Shown here: positions 20,301 to 29,674 of the stretch, piece after piece
Numbering within the stretch: position 1 is the first letter of the stretch
Layout: every line of letters starts with the position of its first letter
Source: Entamoeba histolytica HM-1:IMSS
Lineage: Eukaryota > Evosea > Mastigamoebida > Endamoebidae
Reading direction: 5' to 3'
Assembly (NCBI RefSeq): GCF_000208925.1
Contig: NW_001914860.1
Location: 373,612-437,611, forward strand
DNA: 64,000 nucleotides
Position numbers and translations under genes: made by a program
Notes under the pieces: generated by a model
Databases searched by the model: none
Told to the model about the DNA's origin: nothing
The model's input: only the letters and a program-made list of their open reading frames with translations

Positions 20301-22400
20301 GCTGCCTTATGTAATCCATTCTTTCAACTTTCATCAACAGTATTTATTGGATTTATTACTAAGTTTTTATATCCAACAAATCCAATATTCTTAACTAAAA
20401 GAGTTACAGAACCTCCAATAAAATTACTTTCATATGAAAACCTTTATATCCCTGATAAATCACAATTTGGTAATATTCCTTATCAAGGAGTTGATGCTAT
20501 TGATTGTGTTATTAAAAAAACATCAAATAGTAGTTGTTGTAAAATGACGTTCAACAATGAATTAAAAGAAATTAAGTTATGGCAGTTAAATACATACCAT
20601 GTCATTCAAGTAGATGATATAAGAGAAATATTTCCACGAGTAAATAATGGAGCGTTGTGTGCTATAGAATTAATTCAACGAAGAGGATGCCCGTATTTTA
20701 TATCATTTGAAAATGAAAGAACATACAGTATTGCTATGCAAAAACTTAGTTTATTCCTTGAAAAATTCAAGTCAAACGTTACTATAATTACTCCAAATAA
20801 AGTTAATGGGTTTTATCTCAAACTATGGGTTGATGGATTATTATCTACATATGAATATATATCTGTATTAAATTGTTATTCAACAAGAAGTTTAGAATCT
20901 GTGGATATGTATTATGTCTTTCCATCAGTTGAAGATAGTAAAATAACATCAAATGCAAATGAAAGTTTAATAGAACATTCAGCAAATACTTGTTGTTTAT
21001 TGTATACTCATATGCCATTTACTAGGATATTACCATTGTTTCAATTAAGAGTTGAACAACCACCAACAACAGTAAGGGATATTCGACTAATTACATGTAA
21101 TTGTGTCCCACAAGTTTACGCATCACAAAAAATATATTCAGGAATGGGAGGGTCTGAAGACGGTATTTGTTATGGTAATAAACCAACGCTTACAAAGAGT
21201 TCTAATCTGAGAAGTATTCAGTTAGCCCAAAGCCCAAAGTTTGGTTCAAGTGCATTAGAAGTTGTTTATAAAAAAAGAAAAGAATTAGAGTCACTTGATA
21301 TACAAAAAAAACTTGGAGAATGGTTAAATATAAACTTTGGTAAGAAGAGTCTTACTCCAATAACTAATATTATTCTTAAAAGAAAAAAGTGTATTGATTT
21401 TTCTTATAACAAGAAAAGCAAAGAAACAAAAATTAGTGTTATCAAAGAAAATCAATACTTAACATCTTCTGTTATTGGGATGAATATTCAAAGAAATCTT
21501 ATTATACAAACAGAGACTAATGATATTATAACAGGAGAAGGAAAAGATATTAGAACAAAAGTTGTTAATAATAAAAGTGAATGTAAACGAATAATTTGTT
21601 GTGATAAATTTAAAAATCGAGTGATTGCTTCATATCAACTTAATGCCGATGTTATTACTTTAACTTGGAAAGATCATATTAATACTATTAAAATAGAAAG
21701 TATAATTTCTAGTTGTTATTTAATGGAAACAGAATATATTACAGATTTAGAAATGTTTATTATAACTAAAGCAGGAAGTATTATAATATACCGAATCTTT
21801 TTAGATGATAGGAATAACGAATTAAAAGTAAATTTGGCATTTACTATTTGTATAGGTGAAAAAATTAAACACTTCTCTGCTTGTACTTCATTTGGTTATA
21901 TGGTTTGTAGTTGCTCATCAACAATAGCGTCATATTCTCTTCATGATGGATCACCTATATACATTGTACCAACTTCAAGCAAACTCTTCTGTTGTTCAGC
22001 ACAAGGTCAAGTATATGGAATATCAGGAAATGTAATAACATGCCATGACAGGTATGGTGAAATGTATAACATCTTTGAATTGAATCATCTAAAAACAAAT
22101 AAACCATTAAAAATTGGTTGTTTAACTTGTGGATATGAAGACATTATTTTCATTGCTACAAACTATGAAGTTATTGCATTAATTAATAGAATTACGTCAT
22201 TTGATGTACTAGAAACAATTCAAGTAAACCAGTATTATGCAAATTATTCTATTATTGATCTTCTTGTTCAACCAACTATTGGAACTGCTTTTAATCCATC
22301 AACATGGAACGTTTATCTTCAATTAATAAATAATGAAACTATGGTATCTACTTATTGTACACTTCACGTAGATTGTTTTAAGATAGTAACATTGAAATGA
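17361..22400 (+). CDS. BEACH-family giant protein (LamG-like, PH, short BEACH, beta-propeller)
   Basis: 1679 residues from the ATG at 17361; the frame extends 17 codons further to a TTG that is not used here. Residues about 155-320 look like the concanavalin/LamG domain of LvsA/neurobeachin proteins (ends YFNGDISSLAWYFNQ). A long helical region follows. A PH-BEACH segment is at about 1040-1130, then a BEACH-like domain at about 1150-1325 (TYEYISVLNCYSTRSLESVD, YTHMPFTRILPLFQ, LGEWLNINFG). The tail from about 1370 has beta-propeller character. The BEACH region is about 100 residues shorter than usual and many core motifs are absent. The family acts in vesicle and lysosome traffic. Confidence 0.7.
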   Translation: MEDKSILKQYIPILTGIPYDENIALDSIIYSLRDDIASLFTLKYISVTFFSTLKHLLTLNNMMKFDYLAIRNLIITLRQIKPLDTEGLAANPLFVSGVDILTSIIKYHTSQQVIQDLINFYNEIPPIHSSSLLDCLITKNNNSSEVYYSLNGVASFISTVIKIDSIPQECYTIYTQIRFHDIHPLATPCLFSFNANNYYFSLSIDGTTHFLELEINVVTSSDVSSVTPSITHIRNTYKTELKVLPDKWNEISLVHSHDSNSMKVILNGESSSNFGVPYFSSKQKQAIISIGGLDSKTYSYFNGDISSLAWYFNQLTPNGVPSLLLSPKHYASVPSHSFIKPLKSMKNRVVSKEIKIIEYTICTPTNILVVVTRSLSDVFSTYGGISVFLPLLRSGSNTKVTTNIGKILQLFLHCKVIDKQVAITLIVETTKIAQNYLVSTSIIDDFISLCLSLISRGNSAITLIPLLLDIRLWRGIEYLFEYYIKQIILRCSSIDKGLVKRALTPEIILSILTDKICSSNENWKWKYLTHLSSYLTPTALGTVFCMLQNPHLSVSAIENSVGIIFYLLKRYGNLSSTLNEYIDVFITLAQTSKTTSLLVCKMLSLLQPTSDQLNQICNVLKKYTFDYEVYSSLMQCVSTLVTVPFNSFSSAQIETIQNPYFLYILFTLLTTTHCIENKIIDDLILFSSEVLHSIPSNLVIELLKLIKSQFSGFTSIDTNNIKYNSTCKLMKFLTNVIIARGYDTLHLVISFFISQVINLNDLYIISYSFLNSIINKINDVSAVCYIELIAFMSFVNYQKEIPIVLMNEYIKAIPYNYFVTMNTLRSKKEYESLFYLQSYIFIQCLDEFTLSMILQLYPSYIPLSFCELIIQATKLNPKLLQISLNNFSSVTTSVEYQRLIEQSKSPSNSVTNSSLKQFINSIILKYKENHKLIVTEPMSIPLVNCSTSSLPIEGHYNDITTIDKIKQNEISKCYRKTMRSAALCNPFFQLSSTVFIGFITKFLYPTNPIFLTKRVTEPPIKLLSYENLYIPDKSQFGNIPYQGVDAIDCVIKKTSNSSCCKMTFNNELKEIKLWQLNTYHVIQVDDIREIFPRVNNGALCAIELIQRRGCPYFISFENERTYSIAMQKLSLFLEKFKSNVTIITPNKVNGFYLKLWVDGLLSTYEYISVLNCYSTRSLESVDMYYVFPSVEDSKITSNANESLIEHSANTCCLLYTHMPFTRILPLFQLRVEQPPTTVRDIRLITCNCVPQVYASQKIYSGMGGSEDGICYGNKPTLTKSSNLRSIQLAQSPKFGSSALEVVYKKRKELESLDIQKKLGEWLNINFGKKSLTPITNIILKRKKCIDFSYNKKSKETKISVIKENQYLTSSVIGMNIQRNLIIQTETNDIITGEGKDIRTKVVNNKSECKRIICCDKFKNRVIASYQLNADVITLTWKDHINTIKIESIISSCYLMETEYITDLEMFIITKAGSIIIYRIFLDDRNNELKVNLAFTICIGEKIKHFSACTSFGYMVCSCSSTIASYSLHDGSPIYIVPTSSKLFCCSAQGQVYGISGNVITCHDRYGEMYNIFELNHLKTNKPLKIGCLTCGYEDIIFIATNYEVIALINRITSFDVLETIQVNQYYANYSIIDLLVQPTIGTAFNPSTWNVYLQLINNETMVSTYCTLHVDCFKIVTLK

Positions 22401-22555
22401 ACATTGTATTTTTAATTACAATTTACTTCCACTTTCTTTCAATTTTCGCTTTTCTACTAAAATGAAATGACTTTCTCAATTTTATAATAACAAAACTAAT
22501 AATGGATGAAAGTTTCTACTTTTAGAACTTATTATTTTAGTTTGCATTAATTTGA

Positions 22556-23551
22556 ATGATTGAAATACACCGAAATGACAGAAAAAATGGTTTTCTTCCT
22601 CATTCTAATGAAAGCCTTGTTAACAATAGATACAGAAAAGACACTAAACTCGGAGAAGGTACTTATGGTGAAGTTTGTAAAGCTGTTGATATTTTGTCAA
22701 ATACCTTTGTTGCTCTCAAGAAAGTTAAAGCTGACCAAGAAGAAGAAGGAATCCCTTCGACAGCACTAAGAGAAATAGCAATCTTAAGAGATATTTCACA
22801 TCCTAATATTGTTAAGTTTGTTATTAAATTTATATATAAAAAAAAAAGAAAAATGAGTTTAGCTAATTATTGTTGTAGATTATTAGATGTTTATAATTCA
22901 GAGAAACATTTATATCTTATATTTGAATATTGTAATACTGACCTTCATAAATTTCTTAAAAATAATCCTCAAGACCTTTCTATTGACTTTATTAGACATG
23001 CTTCATATCAGATGTTAGATGCATTAGCATTTATGCATTCGCATAGAATTCTTCATCGAGATATTAAACCATCAAATGTTTTATTAAGTGGAGATGTAGT
23101 TAAATTAGCAGACTTTGGATTAGCACGATCTATTAGCATTCCAATAAAGAGATATACAGTGGAAGTAGTAACCATGTGGTATAGACCACCAGAATTGATT
23201 CAGAAATATAACGTTTATGGCTCAGGAATCGACATATGGGGGATGGGAGCTGTGATTGCTGAAATGATTCTTCATGAACCAATATTTAGAGGAGATAGTG
23301 ATATTGATCAATTGCATAAGATTTTTGATATTCTAGGAACTCCAAAACCATCAGATTATCCTGATTTAGATTATTTCACAGATAAAAAGGTATTTGATTA
23401 TTTTCCAAAGAATCGTGTTGAAATTCTAACGAAATTAAAAACAATTGGTGGAGATGGATATAATTTATTGATGAAAATGTTTGAATATAATCCTGGAAAA
23501 AGAATATCAGCAAGAGAAGCAATGAAAGATCCTTTTTTTATAAAACATTAA
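22556..23551 (+). CDS. Cyclin-dependent kinase with PSTALRE helix, one in-frame intron
   Basis: Exons 22556-22815 and 22879-23551; intron 22816-22878 is 63 nt, begins GTTTGT and ends TGTAG. It has no stop and keeps frame, so the unspliced frame looks like a 331-residue kinase with 21 extra residues. Splicing gives 310 residues reading HPNIVKLLDVYNSEKHLYLI, the normal CDK sequence. Motifs: LGEGTYGEV, VALKKVK, GIPSTALREIAIL (cyclin-binding helix), HRDIKPSN, DFGLAR, and T-loop YTVEVVTMWYRPPE with the activating Thr. A CDK1/2/5-like cell-cycle or related kinase. Confidence 0.93.
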   Translation: MIEIHRNDRKNGFLPHSNESLVNNRYRKDTKLGEGTYGEVCKAVDILSNTFVALKKVKADQEEEGIPSTALREIAILRDISHPNIVKFVIKFIYKKKRKMSLANYCCRLLDVYNSEKHLYLIFEYCNTDLHKFLKNNPQDLSIDFIRHASYQMLDALAFMHSHRILHRDIKPSNVLLSGDVVKLADFGLARSISIPIKRYTVEVVTMWYRPPELIQKYNVYGSGIDIWGMGAVIAEMILHEPIFRGDSDIDQLHKIFDILGTPKPSDYPDLDYFTDKKVFDYFPKNRVEILTKLKTIGGDGYNLLMKMFEYNPGKRISAREAMKDPFFIKH

Positions 23552-23633
23552 ACATACACTAAAAATACTAAAAATTGTGTTAACAAAGTAAATTAAAAAA
23601 GTTATTATTGTTTTTTTTTTGTTTATTATGCAA

Positions 23634-25280
23634 TTAATCATCATCCAACAAAAAAGTTGAATTGTTATGTGTTTCTTGTCGTTGTTGTAAAAACTTTTGT
23701 CTTGGTGGAACTTTAGGTAATGGAGTTGATGGAACAGCCATTGTTGTTGGTCTTTGTTGAGTAACCATAGGATAACGAGTTGTTGGGTCTCGTTGATGAG
23801 TGCGAGGACTTTGTGTATCTTTAGGAGGATAATTTCCAAGAGTGAATTTTGTTTGTTGAGACATACCACCTTGAGAAGGACTTGTACCCATAATAAATTT
23901 TGATTGGCTTGGGGAATTAGAATAATCTGGGGTTGAGTCAATTAAAGAAACTAATGGAACTTTAGGAATCATTTTTGGTTGAACATGGTCTGATTCTAAA
24001 ATACTTGAATGGTCAATTTTAGTAGAGCCTAATTGTTTACCACGAACCTCAGTATTACCAATCAATCCCATAGATTTTTTAGTGTCATCAAAAATAAAAT
24101 CTGCTTCAGTAATAATAAAAGACATCATCTCAAGATATTTTGATAATTCATCATTATTAACAGAAAACATAGTTGGTGTCCAACAAACAGATAAATTCTT
24201 TTCATTCATTAAATTTTTTGATGAATGAACCATTATTTTATGACATAATTTAACAATTGCTTTAAATAAAACAATTTTCTCTTCAGGCACCCATTTCTGT
24301 GCATAGAATAATGATGTTAAATTATGAATTCTTGTTTCTCTTATTTCTGATTCTTGATATTTAGATAAAACATCTTTTGCTAATGAATTACAAAATAACA
24401 TTCCAGGTAATTCTCTAACAAATCGTTTTAAAGTACTTGCAAGTGTTTCCCAAGGAAAAGAAGAAATATCTGATACACTTAATCGATGAAACAATTCATT
24501 AACTTGTTTTTGTGAAGCAGCTGTTCTGAAAATACCTTCTTTTTCATAATATTGATTTTCTAAGAGATTAATAATATCTTCTATTACTCTTGGTAATTCA
24601 GAATGTTTTCTTCTTTCAGCATCTAAAATTTCTCCAAGGGTTCTTCCAACATAAGACACTGAACGTAAATGAATTTGTTCTGAATCATTATCAAGATCAC
24701 TTAATTGATTCATAGCAGTATAAATATTTCCATTATTAACATTAAATGAATTTAAATTACAATTTAATAAATGAAATGCAAGGTATTGATGTCTTTGCAT
24801 TATTTTATTTCTAATTTCAAATAACCTTTTTAATTGATATAACATAGTTGTCATTGTTTCAACACTATCAACAGGTTTTCTTGTATTTTTATTAAACAAT
24901 GTTTTAACTTCTGCAATTTCACTTGAAATAAATCCTATTTGTTTTCCATATCCTTTTGTTAATTCATCTCTTATAACTTGCATATTTCCTTGAATAAAAA
25001 GTAAATAATTAACTGAAAGTGCTTGGTCTTCTTTTTGTAATGGTTGTAATAATGATAATCGAGTTCTATGTAATTCTGCCATATTCCCTATTTGTTCTAT
25101 AAGAACACTAAATGCATCTAATATCTTATTTGCAATACTTCGATGTTTCTTTATATATGATTCCATTTCTTCTATTTCTTTTATATGTGAATTTGCATAT
25201 TCTGTTTCTTCAGTATCACTTCCTGATACTGCATTAACTACACTAACTGCTTTACCCATAACATCTCCTAATCTATCCAT
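23634..25280 (-). CDS. BAR-like/RhoGAP protein
   Basis: A 548-residue protein. Residues about 20-200 are long amphipathic helices with BAR-domain character. A RhoGAP domain at about 225-410 has the arginine finger in EGIFRTAAS (R252), LKRFVRELPGMLF and the NLSVCWTPTMF motif. The C-terminus is Pro/Gln-rich (STPLPKVPPRQKF), a likely SH3-binding tail. Such proteins sense or bend membranes while switching off Rho/Rac GTPases, key for amoeboid movement and phagocytosis. It is convergent with the CDK gene, only 82 bp apart at the 3' ends. Confidence 0.9.
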   Translation of the reverse strand: MDRLGDVMGKAVSVVNAVSGSDTEETEYANSHIKEIEEMESYIKKHRSIANKILDAFSVLIEQIGNMAELHRTRLSLLQPLQKEDQALSVNYLLFIQGNMQVIRDELTKGYGKQIGFISSEIAEVKTLFNKNTRKPVDSVETMTTMLYQLKRLFEIRNKIMQRHQYLAFHLLNCNLNSFNVNNGNIYTAMNQLSDLDNDSEQIHLRSVSYVGRTLGEILDAERRKHSELPRVIEDIINLLENQYYEKEGIFRTAASQKQVNELFHRLSVSDISSFPWETLASTLKRFVRELPGMLFCNSLAKDVLSKYQESEIRETRIHNLTSLFYAQKWVPEEKIVLFKAIVKLCHKIMVHSSKNLMNEKNLSVCWTPTMFSVNNDELSKYLEMMSFIITEADFIFDDTKKSMGLIGNTEVRGKQLGSTKIDHSSILESDHVQPKMIPKVPLVSLIDSTPDYSNSPSQSKFIMGTSPSQGGMSQQTKFTLGNYPPKDTQSPRTHQRDPTTRYPMVTQQRPTTMAVPSTPLPKVPPRQKFLQQRQETHNNSTFLLDDD

Positions 25281-25601
25281 TTCTTTTTATTCCTTTTAAC
25301 GTTTATTAGTTCTTCATCTTTTTCTTTCTACTCAACTTGACGTTTAGATTGTTACTTTTTTCTTTGTTATTTTTTGTTATTTTATTTTTGTTTTTTTTTT
25401 TTTTTAAACCTTATTATGATTTATTTATTGAGTCATCCTCTCTTTTAACACCAGTCTCATTAGTGTAATCAATTTTTATGAATCTGAAGAAATGACAAAA
25501 AAATTACTCACCGCATTATTAAAAAAAAAGCAAAAATTAGAAGAAATGATAAATTAATTAAAAAACATTTATTTATTTTTCATGAGACACATCTTAAAAT
25601 T
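25281..25601. other. Intergenic region between divergent genes
   Basis: T-rich run at about 25370-25405, then AT-rich spacer; it serves as promoter for the BAR-RhoGAP (left) and the membrane protein (right). No further feature seen. Confidence 0.4.
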
Positions 25602-27383
25602 ATGAAAGATGAAGAACTTAGAAATTCTCAGTTAATGCCAAAGGTAGAAGGAACAGACCAAAAAGTTCAAGACGTTAAGACTAAGAGAATTAACAAAAAA
25701 GGTGTTCAATTTTCATTTGTAACACCAAGTACAACACATATAATGTATAGTATTATCTTTTTTGTATTAGCAGCCATTTCAATTGTATTAGTCCCAATTA
25801 TTTCAAATACAAACAATCCTGTTGCAAATATTAGTCAATACCTTTCATTATTTGAAAGAAACACAGAAGGACTTCAAGAAAAATATTATGTTAATTCTAT
25901 TAAAAAGAACCTTCATATGGAAACTAGTGAAAGTGTAAAAGAAGAAGATTATGATGCTGATATTGCTAAGAATGGTATTCAAAATATGTATTATCTTAGT
26001 CAACTTGGAAAAAATGTATCAAAAGAAGATGTTATGAAATTATATGATGGATATGGATTTATAGAAGACCTTGAAAAGATTATTGAAGAATTAGAACCTG
26101 AAGTTGATGAATTTGGACAAGATGATAGTTCTAATGATGAAGAAAAAGAGATTATTGAAAAGCAAAAACCACAAAGTATTTTAGCTACTTATTATGCACA
26201 TGAAATTTTAAAAGCTAATAATGAATTTGAAAAATATAAGCAAACTGAACAATATTTAAATACAATTAAATTTGTATTGACTATGCAAAATAATGAAACT
26301 GGAATTATTTTTGATAGTAAAGAAAGATATAGTGATATAGAAATTCTTTATTTTGCTGCAAGCCTTCTTGAAGATGCTAAAAATGTTAAACAATATAAAG
26401 AAGCAGTTAATAATGCAATTAATAAATTAAAAGAATTTTTAAATAAACTTCAACTTCTTGATGGAACATTTGATGATTCATTAAGACAAGGAAATTCATC
26501 ATGTGTTGGTACTGAATATGCATATCTCATTATGAAAAAACTTGATATGCCAATTCAAAAGAGTACTATGCAATATATTATGAAATGTAATAGTGTTTAT
26601 GGACCATTATATTCTCTTGACAATAATTATGTTAGTATTGAAAGTGCATTATTAATTTCAGAAATTTTAAAAACTCTTCCTCATGAAATCCAAATAGAAA
26701 AAGTTGAAGTCGTTGATTATTGTATAGGTGCTTCTATTATTTTTGCTGGATTTGCTATTGCTTCAGTATTTATTGATACATTCCCACGTTCATATATTCA
26801 AGAATATTTTGTTTCAGTTATAACTTTCATTATTTGTGGTATTATTTCTATTGCATTTATGGACATTACTTTACTTCCATTCTTAGTATTCCCAATTGTT
26901 ATAATGGGATATACTCATTATGCTAAATGGATTGGTCCATTTATTAAAGACGAATATTTCTCAACAATTTCAATGGTTCCAGCTCTTTTTGGACTTACTT
27001 TTTATATTATAATCCAAAAATTCTCTCTTTCATTCTTCATTTCAATGAAATTTATTCCATTTATGTGGATTATTTATATTATTGGTAGTTATTTTGCAGT
27101 ACCACTTTGTAATAATTTCTTTAGTAAACAAAAACATGGAATCAATTATTATGTAGCTGCAAATGGAATTGGTTTTTCTATGATGATTGTTTGTATGTTT
27201 GTCACTGTTTCTTTAAGCAAAAATAGAGTTTACATATTAAATTCTATTAATGTCACTGGGCATAATTTCATTTTGTTTGTTGCTTATCCTGCTATTGGAT
27301 ATATTCTTTCAATGATTGCTTGTGGATTCTCTATTCCAAAAGTTTCACTTGCTTCTCTTGCAAAAGAAAAGAAAAAGGATTAA
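25602..27383 (+). CDS. Polytopic membrane protein with helical-repeat lumenal domain, unknown
   Basis: 593 residues. A short basic cytosolic N-terminus leads to one membrane helix (about 47-67). Then comes a hydrophilic, helical domain of about 300 residues with spaced motifs (GIIFDSKERYSDIEILYFAAS, DGTFDDSLRQGN, NNYVSIESALLISEIL) recalling alpha/alpha-toroid prenyltransferase-like or ribophorin-II-type repeats. Residues about 372-585 carry roughly seven membrane helices, ending in a Lys-rich KEKKKD tail that could be an ER-retrieval signal. I do not recognise the family; a diverged ribophorin-II-like OST subunit is one possibility, but the large TM block does not fit well. Confidence 0.75.
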   Translation: MKDEELRNSQLMPKVEGTDQKVQDVKTKRINKKGVQFSFVTPSTTHIMYSIIFFVLAAISIVLVPIISNTNNPVANISQYLSLFERNTEGLQEKYYVNSIKKNLHMETSESVKEEDYDADIAKNGIQNMYYLSQLGKNVSKEDVMKLYDGYGFIEDLEKIIEELEPEVDEFGQDDSSNDEEKEIIEKQKPQSILATYYAHEILKANNEFEKYKQTEQYLNTIKFVLTMQNNETGIIFDSKERYSDIEILYFAASLLEDAKNVKQYKEAVNNAINKLKEFLNKLQLLDGTFDDSLRQGNSSCVGTEYAYLIMKKLDMPIQKSTMQYIMKCNSVYGPLYSLDNNYVSIESALLISEILKTLPHEIQIEKVEVVDYCIGASIIFAGFAIASVFIDTFPRSYIQEYFVSVITFIICGIISIAFMDITLLPFLVFPIVIMGYTHYAKWIGPFIKDEYFSTISMVPALFGLTFYIIIQKFSLSFFISMKFIPFMWIIYIIGSYFAVPLCNNFFSKQKHGINYYVAANGIGFSMMIVCMFVTVSLSKNRVYILNSINVTGHNFILFVAYPAIGYILSMIACGFSIPKVSLASLAKEKKKD

Positions 27384-27436
27384 ACATCTAAATCTTAATT
27401 CAATTGATTAGAAATATTTATTTCTTTTTGTTTTTT

Positions 27437-27625
27437 TTATTCAAAATAATATTGATTCTTTTGAATTATTTCTTCTAATCCCATTGTTTGTAATAATTTC
27501 ACAACTTCTTCTTTTTCATAATGTTTACAGTCTTTTATTATTTCTGGTGTAAGATACTTCTCAAGGCATGTCCCCTTAATCATTTCTTTAACAATTCGAT
27601 AAATATCTTCTTCTTCATTTGTCAT
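27437..27625 (-). CDS. Small acidic helical protein, 62 aa, unknown
   Basis: A 62-residue frame from an ATG (MTNEEEDIYRIVKEMIKGTC) with charged, helix-rich composition and two Cys, quite unlike the low-complexity chance frames nearby. No family recognised; the C-terminal VVKLLQTMGLEEII resembles a SAM- or EF-like helix pair only vaguely. No donor or acceptor that would extend it was found. Confidence 0.45.
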   Translation of the reverse strand: MTNEEEDIYRIVKEMIKGTCLEKYLTPEIIKDCKHYEKEEVVKLLQTMGLEEIIQKNQYYFE

Positions 27626-28109
27626 TCTATTCTCTTTATTATCCTCATATAATTCTGTTTGACTAATAACTGTTTTGAGTGAATTTCTTTTTCACAACAA
27701 CTTAGATAAGTTATTTAAATCTTAAAGAGTGTGTGACAGCTATTTATTTAAAGTTTTTATTTCTGTTTTTTTCGTCAACACTATAGGAATTTATTTGCTT
27801 TTCTTGTTTAAAATTTTCAATTCTTATACTCTTTTTTTATCTCACTTTTTATTACCTTTTTACATTCAAAAATGTTTTTAAACCAATATAATTATTGTTA
27901 GTGAAGAAGGAATTGTAAATTATTTTGTGACTTTAGTGAGTTATTTAATATTTAGTAAAGCAAAGAGAAAGTTATATTATTGCCTCATCAAATTTTTCTG
28001 TGGTAAACTTAATAAAACTAGCTTTTGAATATAATAAATTTATTATGTAGCAAAAACTTTAACTTCTTTATTATTAACAGATTTCCTTAAATTAAAAGAA
28101 ACAGTTTAA
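27626..28109. other. Intergenic region
   Basis: AT-rich spacer upstream of the 62-aa gene and downstream of the RhoGEF gene. Nothing specific seen. Confidence 0.4.
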
Positions 28110-29570
28110 TTATTCAAACAACAACCCAGTAAGTTTCATTACTGTGCCAAAAAACCCAACTCTCTCTTCCTTATGTTCTAAGTGTTTTATTTTTTGATCA
28201 AGAATTAACTTCTTCCATTTTGTCTCATCAGTAAATCCAATGATAACATCAATGTCATTGTAAAGTAATTCTAATTGACCTCCTCCTTTAATCACATTAA
28301 TTTGAAGTTCTTCTAAGTATAATATAATTCTAGTTTGAGTAACACTTTCAATAAAACAAGAATCTGTTAATAATACAAAATTTCCATCTAATGCTTTATC
28401 ATCCAACCACCATTTTACCTTTTCAAAAGCTACAAACTGTTTTTCAGGTAAATTAAATTCAGTTTGGTATTTGAGGGTCATTTCATTACGATAATTTTTA
28501 TCATGAATTTTTTGTTCCTCATCAACTACAGCTCTATTACATTCATTTGTTTTTGTTGTTATTATTTGAATCGCTTCATGACATTCTTGGAGTATTATTT
28601 CTCTTTCATTTTGCAACAATTCTACACAAACATTGCTTCTTGTTCTATTAATTAAACTTGGTGCTGAAGACTCTCTACCCAACAACGGTTTTTCAATTTG
28701 AGGAAATAAACCAACTTGACATGACTGATCCATTTTAATATTATTCACTTTTATTGGTGTTAATTCTTCAATTAAACTTTCTTCTTTTTGGTTAATTGAA
28801 GAGTTGTCTTCTTTTTGGTTTGGTTGAATGATTGAAAAGGATGAAAGTTGTTGACTTGAAATATTTCTTGATAACTTTTGACATGACAAAGATGCAGGAG
28901 ATGCCCTTGATGGAATAGAGAATTTTGGTGCAACACAAATTGATACTCTTCTTTTATTAAAGAGTTTTGATGTTTTTCTTTTTGAACTTTCTGTTAATTG
29001 TTCTGTATTATCATTTTCTCTTACTTGATGATTAATTAATGTTATTAATTGTAATGGTGAAGAATTCATTTGAATTGATTGAATTAACTGAATTAAAAGC
29101 ATTTGGTATCTTGGGAGTCTTTGAACAGGGAGAATTAAATACGAATCAAGACTTTGTAACTGAATACCTTTCTTGTATTCGGTTTCTTGAATAGAACGAA
29201 GATAAAAATTTTGTTGTAAGTTATTAACAATTCTACCATATACCTCTTGTCTTTTAGTTGATGCTTTAAAATACTTTATATATACATTGAAATGATTTTC
29301 ATTAGCAATAAAAACAGTCCCAACATATTTTATTAACTCTCCTTTTTCTAAATAATCTTTGAATTCTCTTAATAGTTGTTTATTAAATTCAATTATGTCT
29401 TGATAATACATAAACATTTTTCTTAGATCTTCACTGCCAATTATGTGTTTGTCATCTTTTTCTATTGGCTCTTTATATTTAAATAATCCTAATTCCATTT
29501 GAGAAATATACCTTGCCTCACTCTCAACTAATTCTTTAAGAATATTTTCTGTTCTTTTTGAGCCACTCAT
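28110..29570 (-). CDS. Rho guanine-nucleotide exchange factor (DH, PH-like)
   Basis: 486 residues. The Dbl-homology domain (about 8-190) shows CR1 ILKELVESEARYISQMEL and CR3 LDSYLILPVQRLPRYQMLL, the best-conserved exchange-factor helix. A Ser-rich linker (about 190-330) is followed by a PH-like region (about 370-475) with FVLLTDSCFI and a final WKKLILDQK helix. It should activate Rho/Rac-type GTPases at membranes. Entamoeba genomes carry very many such genes. Intact, single exon. Confidence 0.9.
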   Translation of the reverse strand: MSGSKRTENILKELVESEARYISQMELGLFKYKEPIEKDDKHIIGSEDLRKMFMYYQDIIEFNKQLLREFKDYLEKGELIKYVGTVFIANENHFNVYIKYFKASTKRQEVYGRIVNNLQQNFYLRSIQETEYKKGIQLQSLDSYLILPVQRLPRYQMLLIQLIQSIQMNSSPLQLITLINHQVRENDNTEQLTESSKRKTSKLFNKRRVSICVAPKFSIPSRASPASLSCQKLSRNISSQQLSSFSIIQPNQKEDNSSINQKEESLIEELTPIKVNNIKMDQSCQVGLFPQIEKPLLGRESSAPSLINRTRSNVCVELLQNEREIILQECHEAIQIITTKTNECNRAVVDEEQKIHDKNYRNEMTLKYQTEFNLPEKQFVAFEKVKWWLDDKALDGNFVLLTDSCFIESVTQTRIILYLEELQINVIKGGGQLELLYNDIDVIIGFTDETKWKKLILDQKIKHLEHKEERVGFFGTVMKLTGLLFE

Positions 29571-29674
29571 TCAACTTGAATTATTCAAACAATTATCTTT
29601 TTATTTTAAAAAACTTTTTTCTTTTTTTTTAAAAATAATTATTTCCGATATATATAACAATAATTAGTTGTATT

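Noticed and set aside
27437..27625. Assignment of the 62-aa protein to ENY2, MZT1 or BRK1
   Set aside because: Lengths are similar but the motifs of those families are not present; left as unknown.
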